A stretch of DNA of 64,000 bases, taken from assembly GCA_017616015.1 (NCBI GenBank), contig JAFZYY010000015.1, positions 1 through 64,000 of the forward strand, read 5' to 3'. A model generated the notes under the pieces. The model searched no databases. It was not told the DNA's origin and saw only the letters and a list, made by a program, of their open reading frames with translations. Positions 43,224 through 51,915 of this stretch are shown here, piece after piece. Source of the stretch: Alphaproteobacteria bacterium (lineage in GTDB: Bacteria > Pseudomonadota > Alphaproteobacteria > CAAGCB01 > CAG-977). A program made the translations under genes and the position numbers. Each line of letters starts with the position of its first letter. Position 1 is the stretch's first letter.

Positions 43224-43256
43224 AATAAAGAGAGCTTTTTTTTAAACTCTCTTTTA
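43224..43256 (-). terminator. Weak terminator between the DEAD-box gene and the secretion operon
   Basis: AAAGAGAG (43227-43234) pairs with CTCTCTTT (43247-43254) around an A/T loop, with T-rich sequence beyond on both strands. The secretion operon starts about 45 bases downstream, so some read-through is possible. Confidence 0.5.
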
Positions 43257-43302
43257 TTTTTCTTTCTTATCTGATGATATTTCAAGCTCTCCCGAAAAAA
43301 AA

Positions 43303-44685
43303 CTACGATAATTTTACGTCGTTCATCATAAACGCAGGCATCGTTTTGCCAAAAGCGCTTTCTTTTTCAAAAGCTTTCGGAGCTACTTCTTTTTTCCCGT
43401 TTTGTTTTTTTGGCTGAGGCTTCTTTTTTATCGTTTCCGTCTTGACAACCTTTTTTTCTTCTTTCGGCTCTGTTTTTTTGCTTTTCTGATTTTTTAAAAT
43501 ATGGGGAGCCGTCTTTTTTGCTTTTCCTCTTCGATGCTTTTTCGCTTCCGGCGCGGGATCCATTTCAACGGAAAAGCGCGACATTTCCTCTATTTTCTGC
43601 CCGATCATGTGTTCGATTGCGGCCAACGCCTTAAAATCCGCCGACGTGATCAGCATAAAAGCGCGCCCAGCGCGACCCGCCCGCCCCGTGCGGCCAATGC
43701 GGTGAATATAGTCCTCCGGATTGACGGGCACATCAAAATTAAAAACATGCGACACGTCCGGCAAATCCAATCCTCTTGCCGCAACATCAGAGCATACAAG
43801 CAACTGAACATGACCGTCGCGAAAAGCGTTCATCGTTTCCGTGCGCTGTCCCTGTGCCATATCCCCGTGCAGAGCCGCTACGGAAAACTTATGTTTTGTG
43901 AAAGACTTGAACAAAATATCAACGTCTTTTTTGCGATTGCAGAAAATCATCGCATTCTGTACGTTTTCCGAACGGATCAGATTACGTAGCACTTCACGTT
44001 TGCCGCGTTCGTTTGTTTTGACGATAAACTGTTCCACCGTATCAGCCGTCGACATCGGCGGATCCACACGGATTTCCACGGGAAATTTCATAAACTTCTG
44101 AGCCAGCGCCTTGATTTCCGGCAACATTGTCGCGGAAAACAGCAGAGTTTGGCGCATTGTCGGCAACTTAGCGGCGATTTTTTCCACATCGGGGATAAAA
44201 CCCATATCCAACATTCTGTCCGCTTCGTCCAGCACGAACACCCGCACGTCGCGCAACAAAATCCGGCCACGTTCGCACAAATCGATCATACGTCCCGGCG
44301 TCGCAATCAGCACGTCAACGCCGCGGGACAGAACTTTTTGCTGTTCGACCATGGACTCCCCGCCAATCAGTAGCGCCATGGAAAGTTTTTGATATTTGCC
44401 ATACTGCTGAAAACACTCGGCGATTTGAGTCGCCAACTCGCGCGTCGGAGACAGGATCAGCGTTCTGGGCATCAGCGCCTTAGCCCGCCCGTTTGCCAAC
44501 AGATCAATCATCGGCAATGTGAAAGCCGCTGTTTTTCCCGTTCCTGTTTGCGCAATTCCCATTACGTCATTGCGCTTTAATATCTCGGGAATAGCCTGTT
44601 CCTGAATGGGTGTTGGTTCCTGATAACCGACTTCGGCGACGGCTTTGAGTGTGTTCTGACTAAGTCCAAGATCTGAGAATTTCAT
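43303..44685 (-). CDS. rhlE: DEAD-box RNA helicase, RhlE-like
   Basis: 460 residues from the ATG at 44685 (MKFSDLGLSQNTL); a GTG 33 bases upstream is in frame but unusual. All family motifs are present: PTPIQEQAIP (Q motif), AQTGTGKT, PTRELA, ATPGR, DEAD, SAT, ARGLD and HRIGRTGRAGR. The C-terminal ~85 residues are Lys-rich (KKHRRGKAKKTAPHILKN and on), probably RNA-binding. ATP-dependent RNA remodelling in ribosome assembly or RNA decay. RhlE versus other DEAD helicases is judged by length and motif flavour only. Confidence 0.9.
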   Translation of the reverse strand: MKFSDLGLSQNTLKAVAEVGYQEPTPIQEQAIPEILKRNDVMGIAQTGTGKTAAFTLPMIDLLANGRAKALMPRTLILSPTRELATQIAECFQQYGKYQKLSMALLIGGESMVEQQKVLSRGVDVLIATPGRMIDLCERGRILLRDVRVFVLDEADRMLDMGFIPDVEKIAAKLPTMRQTLLFSATMLPEIKALAQKFMKFPVEIRVDPPMSTADTVEQFIVKTNERGKREVLRNLIRSENVQNAMIFCNRKKDVDILFKSFTKHKFSVAALHGDMAQGQRTETMNAFRDGHVQLLVCSDVAARGLDLPDVSHVFNFDVPVNPEDYIHRIGRTGRAGRAGRAFMLITSADFKALAAIEHMIGQKIEEMSRFSVEMDPAPEAKKHRRGKAKKTAPHILKNQKSKKTEPKEEKKVVKTETIKKKPQPKKQNGKKEVAPKAFEKESAFGKTMPAFMMNDVKLS

Positions 44686-44759
44686 TTTTGTATTTATATT
44701 CCATAAAAAGTGTGTCACGCTAACTTAATGCTTTATATACCGAAACAACGGACAGAACA

Positions 44760-45308
44760 ATGTTAATCAGCAAAACAGATTCATGCCTTCTTATTATTGA
44801 CGTTCAGGAACGCTTAACGCCTTGCATGCACGAACCGCGCCGGATTATAGACGGCTGTTCCCGTTTGCTGAAAGGCGCAAACATTTTAAATGTTCCCGTC
44901 ATAATCACCGAACAATACCCGAAAGGACTGGGACAGTCTTTTTTCGACATCAGAGAAGCCGCTCCGGAAACAGCGATCTACTTTGAAAAAACAAGCTTGT
45001 CCGCCGTTCGGGAAGAAGGATTTGCGAAACGTCTGGCTTCTTTAAACAAAAAGCAGATTGTCATTGCCGGCGTCGAAGAACATATTTGCGTTCTGCAAAC
45101 CGCCGTTGAGCTGAAAGAAGCAGGCTACGACGTTTTTGTTGTCACGGACGCTTCGGGCAGTCGATCGCCGGAAAACGAACGGATCGCCGTCCAACGCCTG
45201 AAACAGGAAGGCGTTTTCTTAGCCGGTGTGGAAATGGTATTGTTTGAATGGCTGAGAAAAGCCGGCTCGCCCGAGTTTAAAGACATTCAGAACAGATTGA
45301 TTAAATAG
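44760..45308 (+). CDS. Isochorismatase-family cysteine hydrolase
   Basis: 182 residues. The catalytic triad is visible as D14 (LLIIDVQERL), K77 (YFEKTSLSA) and C110 (GVEEHICVLQT), with the cis-peptide region VEEHI preceding the Cys, as in YcaC and nicotinamidase-like enzymes. The substrate is unknown. Followed by an alpha/beta hydrolase 9 bases later; probably co-transcribed. Confidence 0.88.
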   Translation: MLISKTDSCLLIIDVQERLTPCMHEPRRIIDGCSRLLKGANILNVPVIITEQYPKGLGQSFFDIREAAPETAIYFEKTSLSAVREEGFAKRLASLNKKQIVIAGVEEHICVLQTAVELKEAGYDVFVVTDASGSRSPENERIAVQRLKQEGVFLAGVEMVLFEWLRKAGSPEFKDIQNRLIK

Positions 45309-45317
45309 GATTATTTC

Positions 45318-46025
45318 ATGAAACCCTCTATCGTTTTATTGCCGGCTCTGCTGTGCAACGCCGGTTTATTTATCCACCAGATCAAATCTCTGGAAGCTTC
45401 TTACGATTTTTTCGTCCCCGAAACCGGATTGGAAACAGATGTCGGCGAGGCGGCGCGCCGGATTCTGCGTCAAACGCCGGATCGTTTTGTTTTAGGCGGC
45501 ATTTCCATGGGCGGCTACATTGCTTTTGAAATTCTACGCCAGGCGCCCGAGCGCGTTGCCGGACTGATTTTAATGGATACAAACGCACATTCGGATCCGC
45601 CCGCGACGCAGAAAAAGCGTGAAGCTATGATCGAAAAAGCCAAAACGGAAGGCATTGAATCCGTTATCGCTCACGCTTTACTGGACATTATTCTGCCGGC
45701 TCATCGCGATAATGAAATTATACGGCATATTTTGACGCACATGGCGCAAACAATCGGCGTCGAAAAATACGTCAATCAACAGACATTAATCAAAACCCGG
45801 CCGGATTCAACGGATTTGTTGGCGCAAATTACCTGCCCTGCCATGATCATGGGCGGCGCGCAGGACGCTTTATCCCCGACGGAAGCTTTGGATAAAATAG
45901 CGGAACAAATTCCTAAAAGCATGCATGTCATCATTGAAAACAGCGGACATTTGCCGCCTATCGAAAATCCCGCCGCCGTCACGGCCGCCTGGCGCATATT
46001 TTTCGAACACGTCGGGATCTCTTAA
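45318..46025 (+). CDS. Alpha/beta hydrolase
   Basis: 235 residues. Nucleophile elbow GGISMGGY (Ser63), acid in GGAQDALSP and base in ENSGHLPPIENP. Fold order and short length fit the Abhydrolase_6 group (MenH- or BioH-like in outline). No substrate can be inferred. Same transcription unit as the isochorismatase-like gene. Confidence 0.88.
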   Translation: MKPSIVLLPALLCNAGLFIHQIKSLEASYDFFVPETGLETDVGEAARRILRQTPDRFVLGGISMGGYIAFEILRQAPERVAGLILMDTNAHSDPPATQKKREAMIEKAKTEGIESVIAHALLDIILPAHRDNEIIRHILTHMAQTIGVEKYVNQQTLIKTRPDSTDLLAQITCPAMIMGGAQDALSPTEALDKIAEQIPKSMHVIIENSGHLPPIENPAAVTAAWRIFFEHVGIS

Positions 46026-46086
46026 GAATTTTTGAACTTTTCCGACTTAAAATAAAAAAATTCTTGTAATGAAGAGGTTATTTTTC

Positions 46087-46512
46087 ATGCGCAAAATAAT
46101 TATTATTTTTATATTGGCTTTTTTCCCGTTGAACACTTTTGCGGCAGAAGTAAATGATGCCGAAGACATGGGGCGTCTGGCCGGCGTCGTTTTAGCCTGT
46201 AATGCGCATAAAACTCTTTATCAGTTTGAAGAAATTATCAGTCGGTACTTCAGTAACACGTCTCCCAATGAAGACGTTGAAAAAGCACTAATCAGAGATT
46301 ACGCTCAGGCAAAAGCGAATTCTTTTTCGATTTACCGATATCGCAAAAATGATTGCGCTCAAACCATCAGAGAATTTTCTCAGATGCCGATTTTTAAATC
46401 GGAGCTTTATTCGGACGGATCTTTACGCCTGCCGGACGGAAAATTTCTCTACCCGCGAGGTCAGAGAAAACTGGCTAAAGGCGCGGAAAGAATTTATCCG
46501 TCCAACAGATAA
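46087..46512 (+). CDS. Small exported protein, function unknown
   Basis: 141 residues from the ATG at 46087, preceded by GAAGAGG at the right distance. The in-frame ATG 18 bases earlier contains that site and is less likely. Signal peptide 1-19 (to TFAAE). The mature chain is mostly helical with two Cys (VLACNAHKT and NDCAQTI) that could form a disulphide, and a basic tail. No family recognised. Confidence 0.65.
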   Translation: MRKIIIIFILAFFPLNTFAAEVNDAEDMGRLAGVVLACNAHKTLYQFEEIISRYFSNTSPNEDVEKALIRDYAQAKANSFSIYRYRKNDCAQTIREFSQMPIFKSELYSDGSLRLPDGKFLYPRGQRKLAKGAERIYPSNR

Positions 46513-46548
46513 AAAAACGGCGGCTTGATTTTTAAGCCGCCTTTTTTT
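46512..46548. terminator. Bidirectional terminator
   Basis: GGCGGCTT (46519-46526) and AAGCCGCC (46534-46541), flanked by A-runs and T-runs, between convergent genes. Confidence 0.92.
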
Positions 46549-46551
46549 GAT

Positions 46552-47823
46552 TTACCATTGCGGTAATTTCGGTTGCCGTTCCGCAGAAAACGGCACGCCT
46601 TCATTTAAAATCTTGGGAATAAACGGCGCGCGCAACCGGTAAGCGTCGGGCATTCTCGATCCCAACAACGGCCGCAGATACATTCTGAACGCGTCCGTCA
46701 CGTCATTGCCTTCGGGCGTAATGAATTCGTCCGGCATTGTCCGCGTCTTTGCCGCGACCTGATCCAGAGGTATCAAATCGTAATCGCACATGTAAAAACC
46801 GATGCGCTTGATCGCGACCGAACCGTCCGTATTTCCCCACATTGCGAATTGAACGGCCTTTTCGCCGACTTCACGGGCTTCGCGCTGATCCACGTCGGAA
46901 ACACAACCGACAAAAGAACGCTGCATATAGCCCAAAGTATCCGCGCGCACGCGCTGAATGCCGACTTTTTCCCGCAGGACTTGCGCCAAACTGTCGCCTA
47001 AAGCGCCTGAACCGGACAGCTGAATATTGCCGTGCGCGTCGCGATCGGTGTTCTTTGTCAGCTGAGTAATAATCGGCTGACCGGAAGCGTCGTGAATGCC
47101 TTCGCTGACAGCGACAACGCAACGGTCGTATTTTTCATAAACGCTCCGGACGTCCTGAGCAAATTTATCCAGATCAAATGTTCTTTCCGGCATATAAATC
47201 AAATGCGGCCCGTCGTCAGGGAACTTTTTCCCCATAGCGGCGGCGGCCGTTAAAAAGCCCGCATGCCGTCCCATCACGACGGCGATCACCGTTCCGCCCA
47301 AAGCCCAACTGTCGCGATTCAATCCGACAAAAGCCTGAGACACATAGCGTGCGGCGGACGGATAGCCCGGGCAATGATCGTTATGCATCAAATCGTTGTC
47401 GATTGTTTTCGGAATATGAATGCAACGGAGCTGATAGCCTTCTTTTTTGGCTTCTTCGCTGATGATACGCGTCGTATCCGCAGAATCGTTTCCGCCGATA
47501 TACAGGAAGTAACGAATATCATGCGCCTGCATCACGCGAAGCATCTGCTGACAATACTTCAAATCCGGCTTATCGCGTGTCGTCCCCAGAGCGGAAGAAG
47601 GCGTGCTCGCGACCATTTCCAGATTATGCGACGTTTCGCTGGACAAGTTGACCAGATCTTCGTTTACAATGCCGCGCACGCCGTGCACCGCGCCGTAGAC
47701 CAAATCCACGCGATTGAACTTGCGCGCTTCCAAAACGACGCCGACCAGAGACTGATTAATCACCGCCGTAGGGCCGCCGCCCTGAGCCACCAGCAGTTTT
47801 CCTTTTATTTTTTCATAGGGCAT
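46552..47823 (-). CDS. pfp: PPi-dependent 6-phosphofructokinase
   Basis: 423 residues. Phosphofructokinase fold: AQGGGPTAVINQSLVGVV near the N-terminus, FLYIGGNDSADTT at the phosphoryl-donor site, HIPKTIDNDL (catalytic PKTIDND), VVMGRHAGFLTAAAA. ATP-using enzymes have GGDG at the donor site; this GGND, with a larger side chain excluding ATP, and the PKTIDND segment point to pyrophosphate use. It phosphorylates fructose 6-phosphate reversibly with PPi. Single gene. Confidence 0.9.
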   Translation of the reverse strand: MPYEKIKGKLLVAQGGGPTAVINQSLVGVVLEARKFNRVDLVYGAVHGVRGIVNEDLVNLSSETSHNLEMVASTPSSALGTTRDKPDLKYCQQMLRVMQAHDIRYFLYIGGNDSADTTRIISEEAKKEGYQLRCIHIPKTIDNDLMHNDHCPGYPSAARYVSQAFVGLNRDSWALGGTVIAVVMGRHAGFLTAAAAMGKKFPDDGPHLIYMPERTFDLDKFAQDVRSVYEKYDRCVVAVSEGIHDASGQPIITQLTKNTDRDAHGNIQLSGSGALGDSLAQVLREKVGIQRVRADTLGYMQRSFVGCVSDVDQREAREVGEKAVQFAMWGNTDGSVAIKRIGFYMCDYDLIPLDQVAAKTRTMPDEFITPEGNDVTDAFRMYLRPLLGSRMPDAYRLRAPFIPKILNEGVPFSAERQPKLPQW

Positions 47824-47957
47824 AAAAATCTCCTTAAATTATCAAATTATTTCTTCCAGTGTAGCAGTTTGAATATATTCGTCAAACCGAAGAAAAAAAA
47901 CGGCTGTATTTCCGTGTGCGAATCGCTGTTTTTTTTCGAACGACCCGCCGCGAAAAA

Positions 47958-48959
47958 CTAATTTTCGGAGGACGGAATGTTAATTAAATCAGCGTGCTGC
48001 AACAACGTCAGAGGCGGATACACCCCGAGCTTCTGAGCCGCTGTCATATTAACGACGAGCAAAGCGCGTTGAGGCGCTTCGATCGGAATATCATACGCCT
48101 GCGCTTTTCCTTTTAAGATTTCCAAAGCTTTTTTCCCCGCCAGCTGTCCTACGGTATAGTATCTGTGTACGAAAGAAAACAATGCATTGTCATGACGCAC
48201 CGCTCCTTCCGACGCGGAAAAGACGGGAATGGAAAAAGCCGCGGCCGTATCGATCAGCGCTTTTCGGTGAGCATTGACAAAAGCGTCAGGCCCCAAATAA
48301 ATCAAGTCGACTTTTTTATCCGCCAATTCCGCGACCAAAGACGGAATTTTTTCTTTCTGCGGATAATTGTCTTTAGATACAGGAAGCGGCTTTTCCAAAA
48401 GATCGAATTTCATCAAAGACGCATACTGACGTAATTTGTCGACCGCGGCCTGAGCGTTTGTCTCCGCCGGATTATAAATAATCCCCAATCGCCGGAACGC
48501 GACGACTTGTCTGGCATATTGCAACTGCTCGACCAACGGCACCAGATGCATGACGCCCGTTATATTTCTGCCCTGCGCCGACAAAGACGATACCAAACCG
48601 CTTTCCACCGGTTGAGAAACAACCATAAACAACGCGGGAATTGCGCCGTAATCGGCAACAGATTCACTGTTGTTTGTTCCCAGCATTTCAACGGTTGCCA
48701 ACGTTCCCCATGTCACCAACAAATCGGGGGATTTTTTTCGAATCTCGGCTTTTAATTCGGGGATTTTATCTGTTTTTTTATCCAAATTACGCTGAATGAT
48801 TTCAATATCTTCATGCGAAGCTTTCAGATAATCCGAAAACCCGCGGCATGCTTCTTCGCAACCGTTCCACAAAACAAAGTACACCTTTTGTTCCGCCGCT
48901 TTTGCCTGAAAGAAGGGGAAACACGCCAGAAAAAGCAACAGACTAAAAACCTTTTTCAC
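47958..48959 (-). CDS. PF04392-type ABC substrate-binding protein
   Basis: 333 residues from the GTG at 48959 behind AAAGG; a GTG 21 bases upstream is also in frame. Signal peptide 1-21 (to AKAAE). ABC_sub_bind pattern: VYFVLWNGCEEACRGFSDYL, KSPDLLVTWGTLATVEML, IPALFMVVSQPVESGLV, NITGVMHLVPLVEQLQYARQV, RRLGIIYNPAETNAQAAV, and DLIYLGPDAFVNAHRKALI. No permease or ATPase is beside it. It overlaps the end of the membrane sensor-like gene, so the two likely act together. Confidence 0.85.
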   Translation of the reverse strand: MKKVFSLLLFLACFPFFQAKAAEQKVYFVLWNGCEEACRGFSDYLKASHEDIEIIQRNLDKKTDKIPELKAEIRKKSPDLLVTWGTLATVEMLGTNNSESVADYGAIPALFMVVSQPVESGLVSSLSAQGRNITGVMHLVPLVEQLQYARQVVAFRRLGIIYNPAETNAQAAVDKLRQYASLMKFDLLEKPLPVSKDNYPQKEKIPSLVAELADKKVDLIYLGPDAFVNAHRKALIDTAAAFSIPVFSASEGAVRHDNALFSFVHRYYTVGQLAGKKALEILKGKAQAYDIPIEAPQRALLVVNMTAAQKLGVYPPLTLLQHADLINIPSSEN

Positions 48960-50007
48960 GCACAAACCTTTCGTTGACACCGATTTGAACCCAACCTATG
49001 GCCGCATTGGCGCTGTTAACAGGTTCTGCGGCATTGTAATACCCTTCCCGCAAAGATATTTTTCCGGTATACGGATCGGCTTCGAACGCTTCCGCCGCCG
49101 AGCCCGTTTCATAAAGCACCCGTCCCGTTTTATCCGTAACAAGAATAAACAAAATTTCTTTATTTTTCTGACGGATTTGATCCAAATACGTTTCTAATGC
49201 CGTTATGGAATCGAACGGCACGCCGTTTTGCACCGCTTGTCCCAACCGCGCGCTGATTTGTTCGGCAATCTGCTGCGTTTTAGTCGACATTTCCTGCTTA
49301 ATATTTTCATCAAACGCTTTAAACATTGAAACAAAGCTGAAATACAAAGCTAAAAGCAACAATCCCTGACAAAGAACGAACGCTATTGCCAACTGAATTT
49401 TTTTGTTCTGAAATGTTGTTGCAACCAAAAAGCCGAAAAAATAAATAAAGAAACAAAAACCGGCTCCGATAGCGGCTAAGCGGACAGAATAATGAAAAGT
49501 CGTTTTGATCATTTTTTCACGGACGACTTCGCCGGATTCCGTTGTATATTGAGCGACCAGACACCCCGTATTTTCAGAAAATGCGTTTAAAAGAGGCATT
49601 CCCATCGTTTCTTTGTCTTTTTCCTTTTCGATGAAAACCGTATCGGAACGAACGCATTTTTGGCGCCAGGAAACAGGAGCGCTCTGCCCTGTCTGACCAA
49701 CAAGAGTGCTGAAAAGAATTTTCCCCGTATTGGCGGAAAAAATCATGGCGGATAACAAATCTCTTTCGCTACGGGTGTAGTTTAACAGTATTTTTTCCGC
49801 CGTTTTTAAGCCGGGCAACGCTTCGCCTTTATCCATTTCGACCTGCAACGCTTTATGCATATCCGTCAGAGCCGTTTCGATACGGGATTCCCGAAGCGTA
49901 TGCGACGCTTCTTCGTATTTCATAAAGTTCATTCCCGTAAAGGCGAACACGACGGCGCACCAAAACAATGATGCCAAAATCGTATGGCTTAAACTCATAC
50001 TGCGCAT
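48943..50007 (-). CDS. Membrane protein with two periplasmic sensor-like domains
   Basis: 354 residues. Membrane segments at about 8-28, 172-195 and 205-230. The region between the first two is periplasmic with a small sensor pattern (SAMIFSANTGKILFSTLVG). The part after 235 has a coiled stretch and a second sensor-like pattern (ILFILVTDKTGRVLYETG...IGWVQIGVNERFV). The second domain could be on either face. No kinase, GGDEF or methyl-accepting domain is present. It overlaps the substrate-binding gene by 17 bases and follows batD after 72 bases. Confidence 0.6.
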   Translation of the reverse strand: MRSMSLSHTILASLFWCAVVFAFTGMNFMKYEEASHTLRESRIETALTDMHKALQVEMDKGEALPGLKTAEKILLNYTRSERDLLSAMIFSANTGKILFSTLVGQTGQSAPVSWRQKCVRSDTVFIEKEKDKETMGMPLLNAFSENTGCLVAQYTTESGEVVREKMIKTTFHYSVRLAAIGAGFCFFIYFFGFLVATTFQNKKIQLAIAFVLCQGLLLLALYFSFVSMFKAFDENIKQEMSTKTQQIAEQISARLGQAVQNGVPFDSITALETYLDQIRQKNKEILFILVTDKTGRVLYETGSAAEAFEADPYTGKISLREGYYNAAEPVNSANAAIGWVQIGVNERFVREKGF

Positions 50008-50079
50008 AAATCCGACTTTCCGAACAGTGGTATACCACCGTCGGTTATACAGCCGTTATTGTAAAAAAATAATGAACGC

Positions 50080-51915
50080 TTAGTTCGGATATAACGGCGG
50101 AACGGGAATTTTTTCATCTTCAGCGTTCTTTTTTTCGTCAGGTCGGGCAAATTTAAATGCCAGCCATAAATCTTCTCCGTTCCATTCGTCCGGTTTGACC
50201 GCATACAACGCGCGGTTTAAACTGTCGGTTTCCTCTTTTAACGCCTCGCTGTTCAGCCGAGATGCCAATTCGGAAAGAGTTAAAGGAGAATTATCCGGCC
50301 AATGAATGCGCCCCCAATCCAGCAACGCCTGTTTTGCTCCTTCCGCCGATCCGGAGCGGCAAGCTTCTTTAAGCCGCTGAACCGCAGCAGAATCGTTTTT
50401 TTTCTTTTGTTCCGACAAAGAAACGGCGTCTTTTTTCTTAAGCATCAGGAAATAGAACAAAAGCCACAAACTCAGAACTACCGTCCCGCCGGCCACGATA
50501 CCGGCAGCAAACAAAATAAAAGGCGAGTGATCGGCATGTTTTTTCCAAAAAGCCTGCGCAGCCTGCTGTTCCGCTGTATTTTCCGGCGGTTCGGAAAAAG
50601 CTTTGGCAAATTCCGATTCTTTTTTCACCGGCTCCTGTTGATCCTGTGAGGGTATCACAGTCGTTTGAACAGACGGCGGCTCAGCAATAGAAGATTCCGG
50701 CGTATCATCTCCCGTCACGGTAATCGTGCGCGATGGCAAAACGGCTTTTTTCATTTTTCCCGTTTTGACGTCAAACCACGATATTTCTAACGGCGGTAAA
50801 TCGATATTTCCCGCAACGGTGGGCATGAAAACTATCTGGCGCGTTTTCACCCCGACAATTCCTTCGTCGTCAAACAGGTTTTTGGAATCCGTCTTTCCGG
50901 GATATTGCTTATACTTTTCGCCGTTTGCAAAAACCAAATCGGGAATCTGAGAATCCTGCACGCCGGAAGCCATCACGGTCACTGTTCTGGTCAAAGCTTC
51001 CCCCAACGCGATCGTTTGTTTCGGCGGCGTTAAATCTTCCGACACGGCGACATCGGTTGCCGGCAGCCAATAATTTCCCGCAACGGAAGCAGCCGGACGC
51101 ACATTCAAAACAATGGGCTCCGATTGAACGACAATGTTTTTTTGTCCGAAAAAGCCCGAAAAAATACCGGTTCCGCCCATACCGAAAAGATCTTCTATTT
51201 CCTGCATTTTCGTATCGGGATCGCTGACGGATCCTCTGAACTGAGCCGGAGAAAGCTCCAACTTACCGCTTTTCTGAGCGAACAGCAGAAATTGATATTC
51301 CAATACATCATACGTTCTGGCGTGAATTTTTTCCCTGAATCGATTAACGTCCCCCCACTGTTCGACCGTGACGCCGTCTGCTTTGGGCGGAAGAACCGTT
51401 CCGTCCAAAAGAGGCGTTTGAACAAAAGAATACAAGCGCACCGTCAACGGAATTTGCTGACCGACGTACGGGTCTTTGTTTTCCAACGTATAACGAACGA
51501 ATACGTTCGGCTGTGCCGTCTGAGCTTTCTGACGGGCGACAGGATCATCGGGCAAAGCCTGACCGCCGGCAATAACCGTTAAGGTAATCGGAGCCGTTTT
51601 TTCTTTTCCGGCCTGAATGGAAGGCAAAATAACTTTGCCCGTTTTTTTAGGAACCAATGTTAAAATGTTTTCGTTAAACGTTTGCGTTTTACCGTTAACA
51701 TAGCTTGATTTGTAGCTTTTACGCTCCATTGTGATCAGAAAATCTTTGTTTAAAACGGAAATGTCGGGTTTCGCGCCGTTTCCGTCCTGACGCAAATAAA
51801 GCTGAAAGCTTTCACCTTCGGGAATAACCGTGCGGCTGACGCTGGCTTCAAAAGCAACGGCGTTGCGGCATAAGGCAAACATGACAAGAAATAAGAATAG
51901 CATTCTGTTTTTCAT
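50080..51915 (-). CDS. batD: BatD-like protein
   Basis: 611 residues. Signal peptide to about 21 (AVAFEA). The BatD beta-rich ectodomain follows: ASVSRTVIPEGESFQLYL near the N-terminus, VRYTLENKDPYVGQQIPLTVRLYS, VKTRQIVFMPTVAGNIDLPPLEISWFDVKTGKMK. There is one membrane segment at about 460-485 and a cytosolic tail. Bat proteins are linked to oxygen tolerance in Bacteroides and stress in other genera. The start shares a base with the upstream stop (TAATG). Confidence 0.85.
   Translation of the reverse strand: MKNRMLFLFLVMFALCRNAVAFEASVSRTVIPEGESFQLYLRQDGNGAKPDISVLNKDFLITMERKSYKSSYVNGKTQTFNENILTLVPKKTGKVILPSIQAGKEKTAPITLTVIAGGQALPDDPVARQKAQTAQPNVFVRYTLENKDPYVGQQIPLTVRLYSFVQTPLLDGTVLPPKADGVTVEQWGDVNRFREKIHARTYDVLEYQFLLFAQKSGKLELSPAQFRGSVSDPDTKMQEIEDLFGMGGTGIFSGFFGQKNIVVQSEPIVLNVRPAASVAGNYWLPATDVAVSEDLTPPKQTIALGEALTRTVTVMASGVQDSQIPDLVFANGEKYKQYPGKTDSKNLFDDEGIVGVKTRQIVFMPTVAGNIDLPPLEISWFDVKTGKMKKAVLPSRTITVTGDDTPESSIAEPPSVQTTVIPSQDQQEPVKKESEFAKAFSEPPENTAEQQAAQAFWKKHADHSPFILFAAGIVAGGTVVLSLWLLFYFLMLKKKDAVSLSEQKKKNDSAAVQRLKEACRSGSAEGAKQALLDWGRIHWPDNSPLTLSELASRLNSEALKEETDSLNRALYAVKPDEWNGEDLWLAFKFARPDEKKNAEDEKIPVPPLYPN

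Noticed and set aside
46842-47961. Plus-strand frames opposite pfp
   Set aside because: pfp is unmistakable by motif; the opposite frames show low-complexity Arg-rich sequence.
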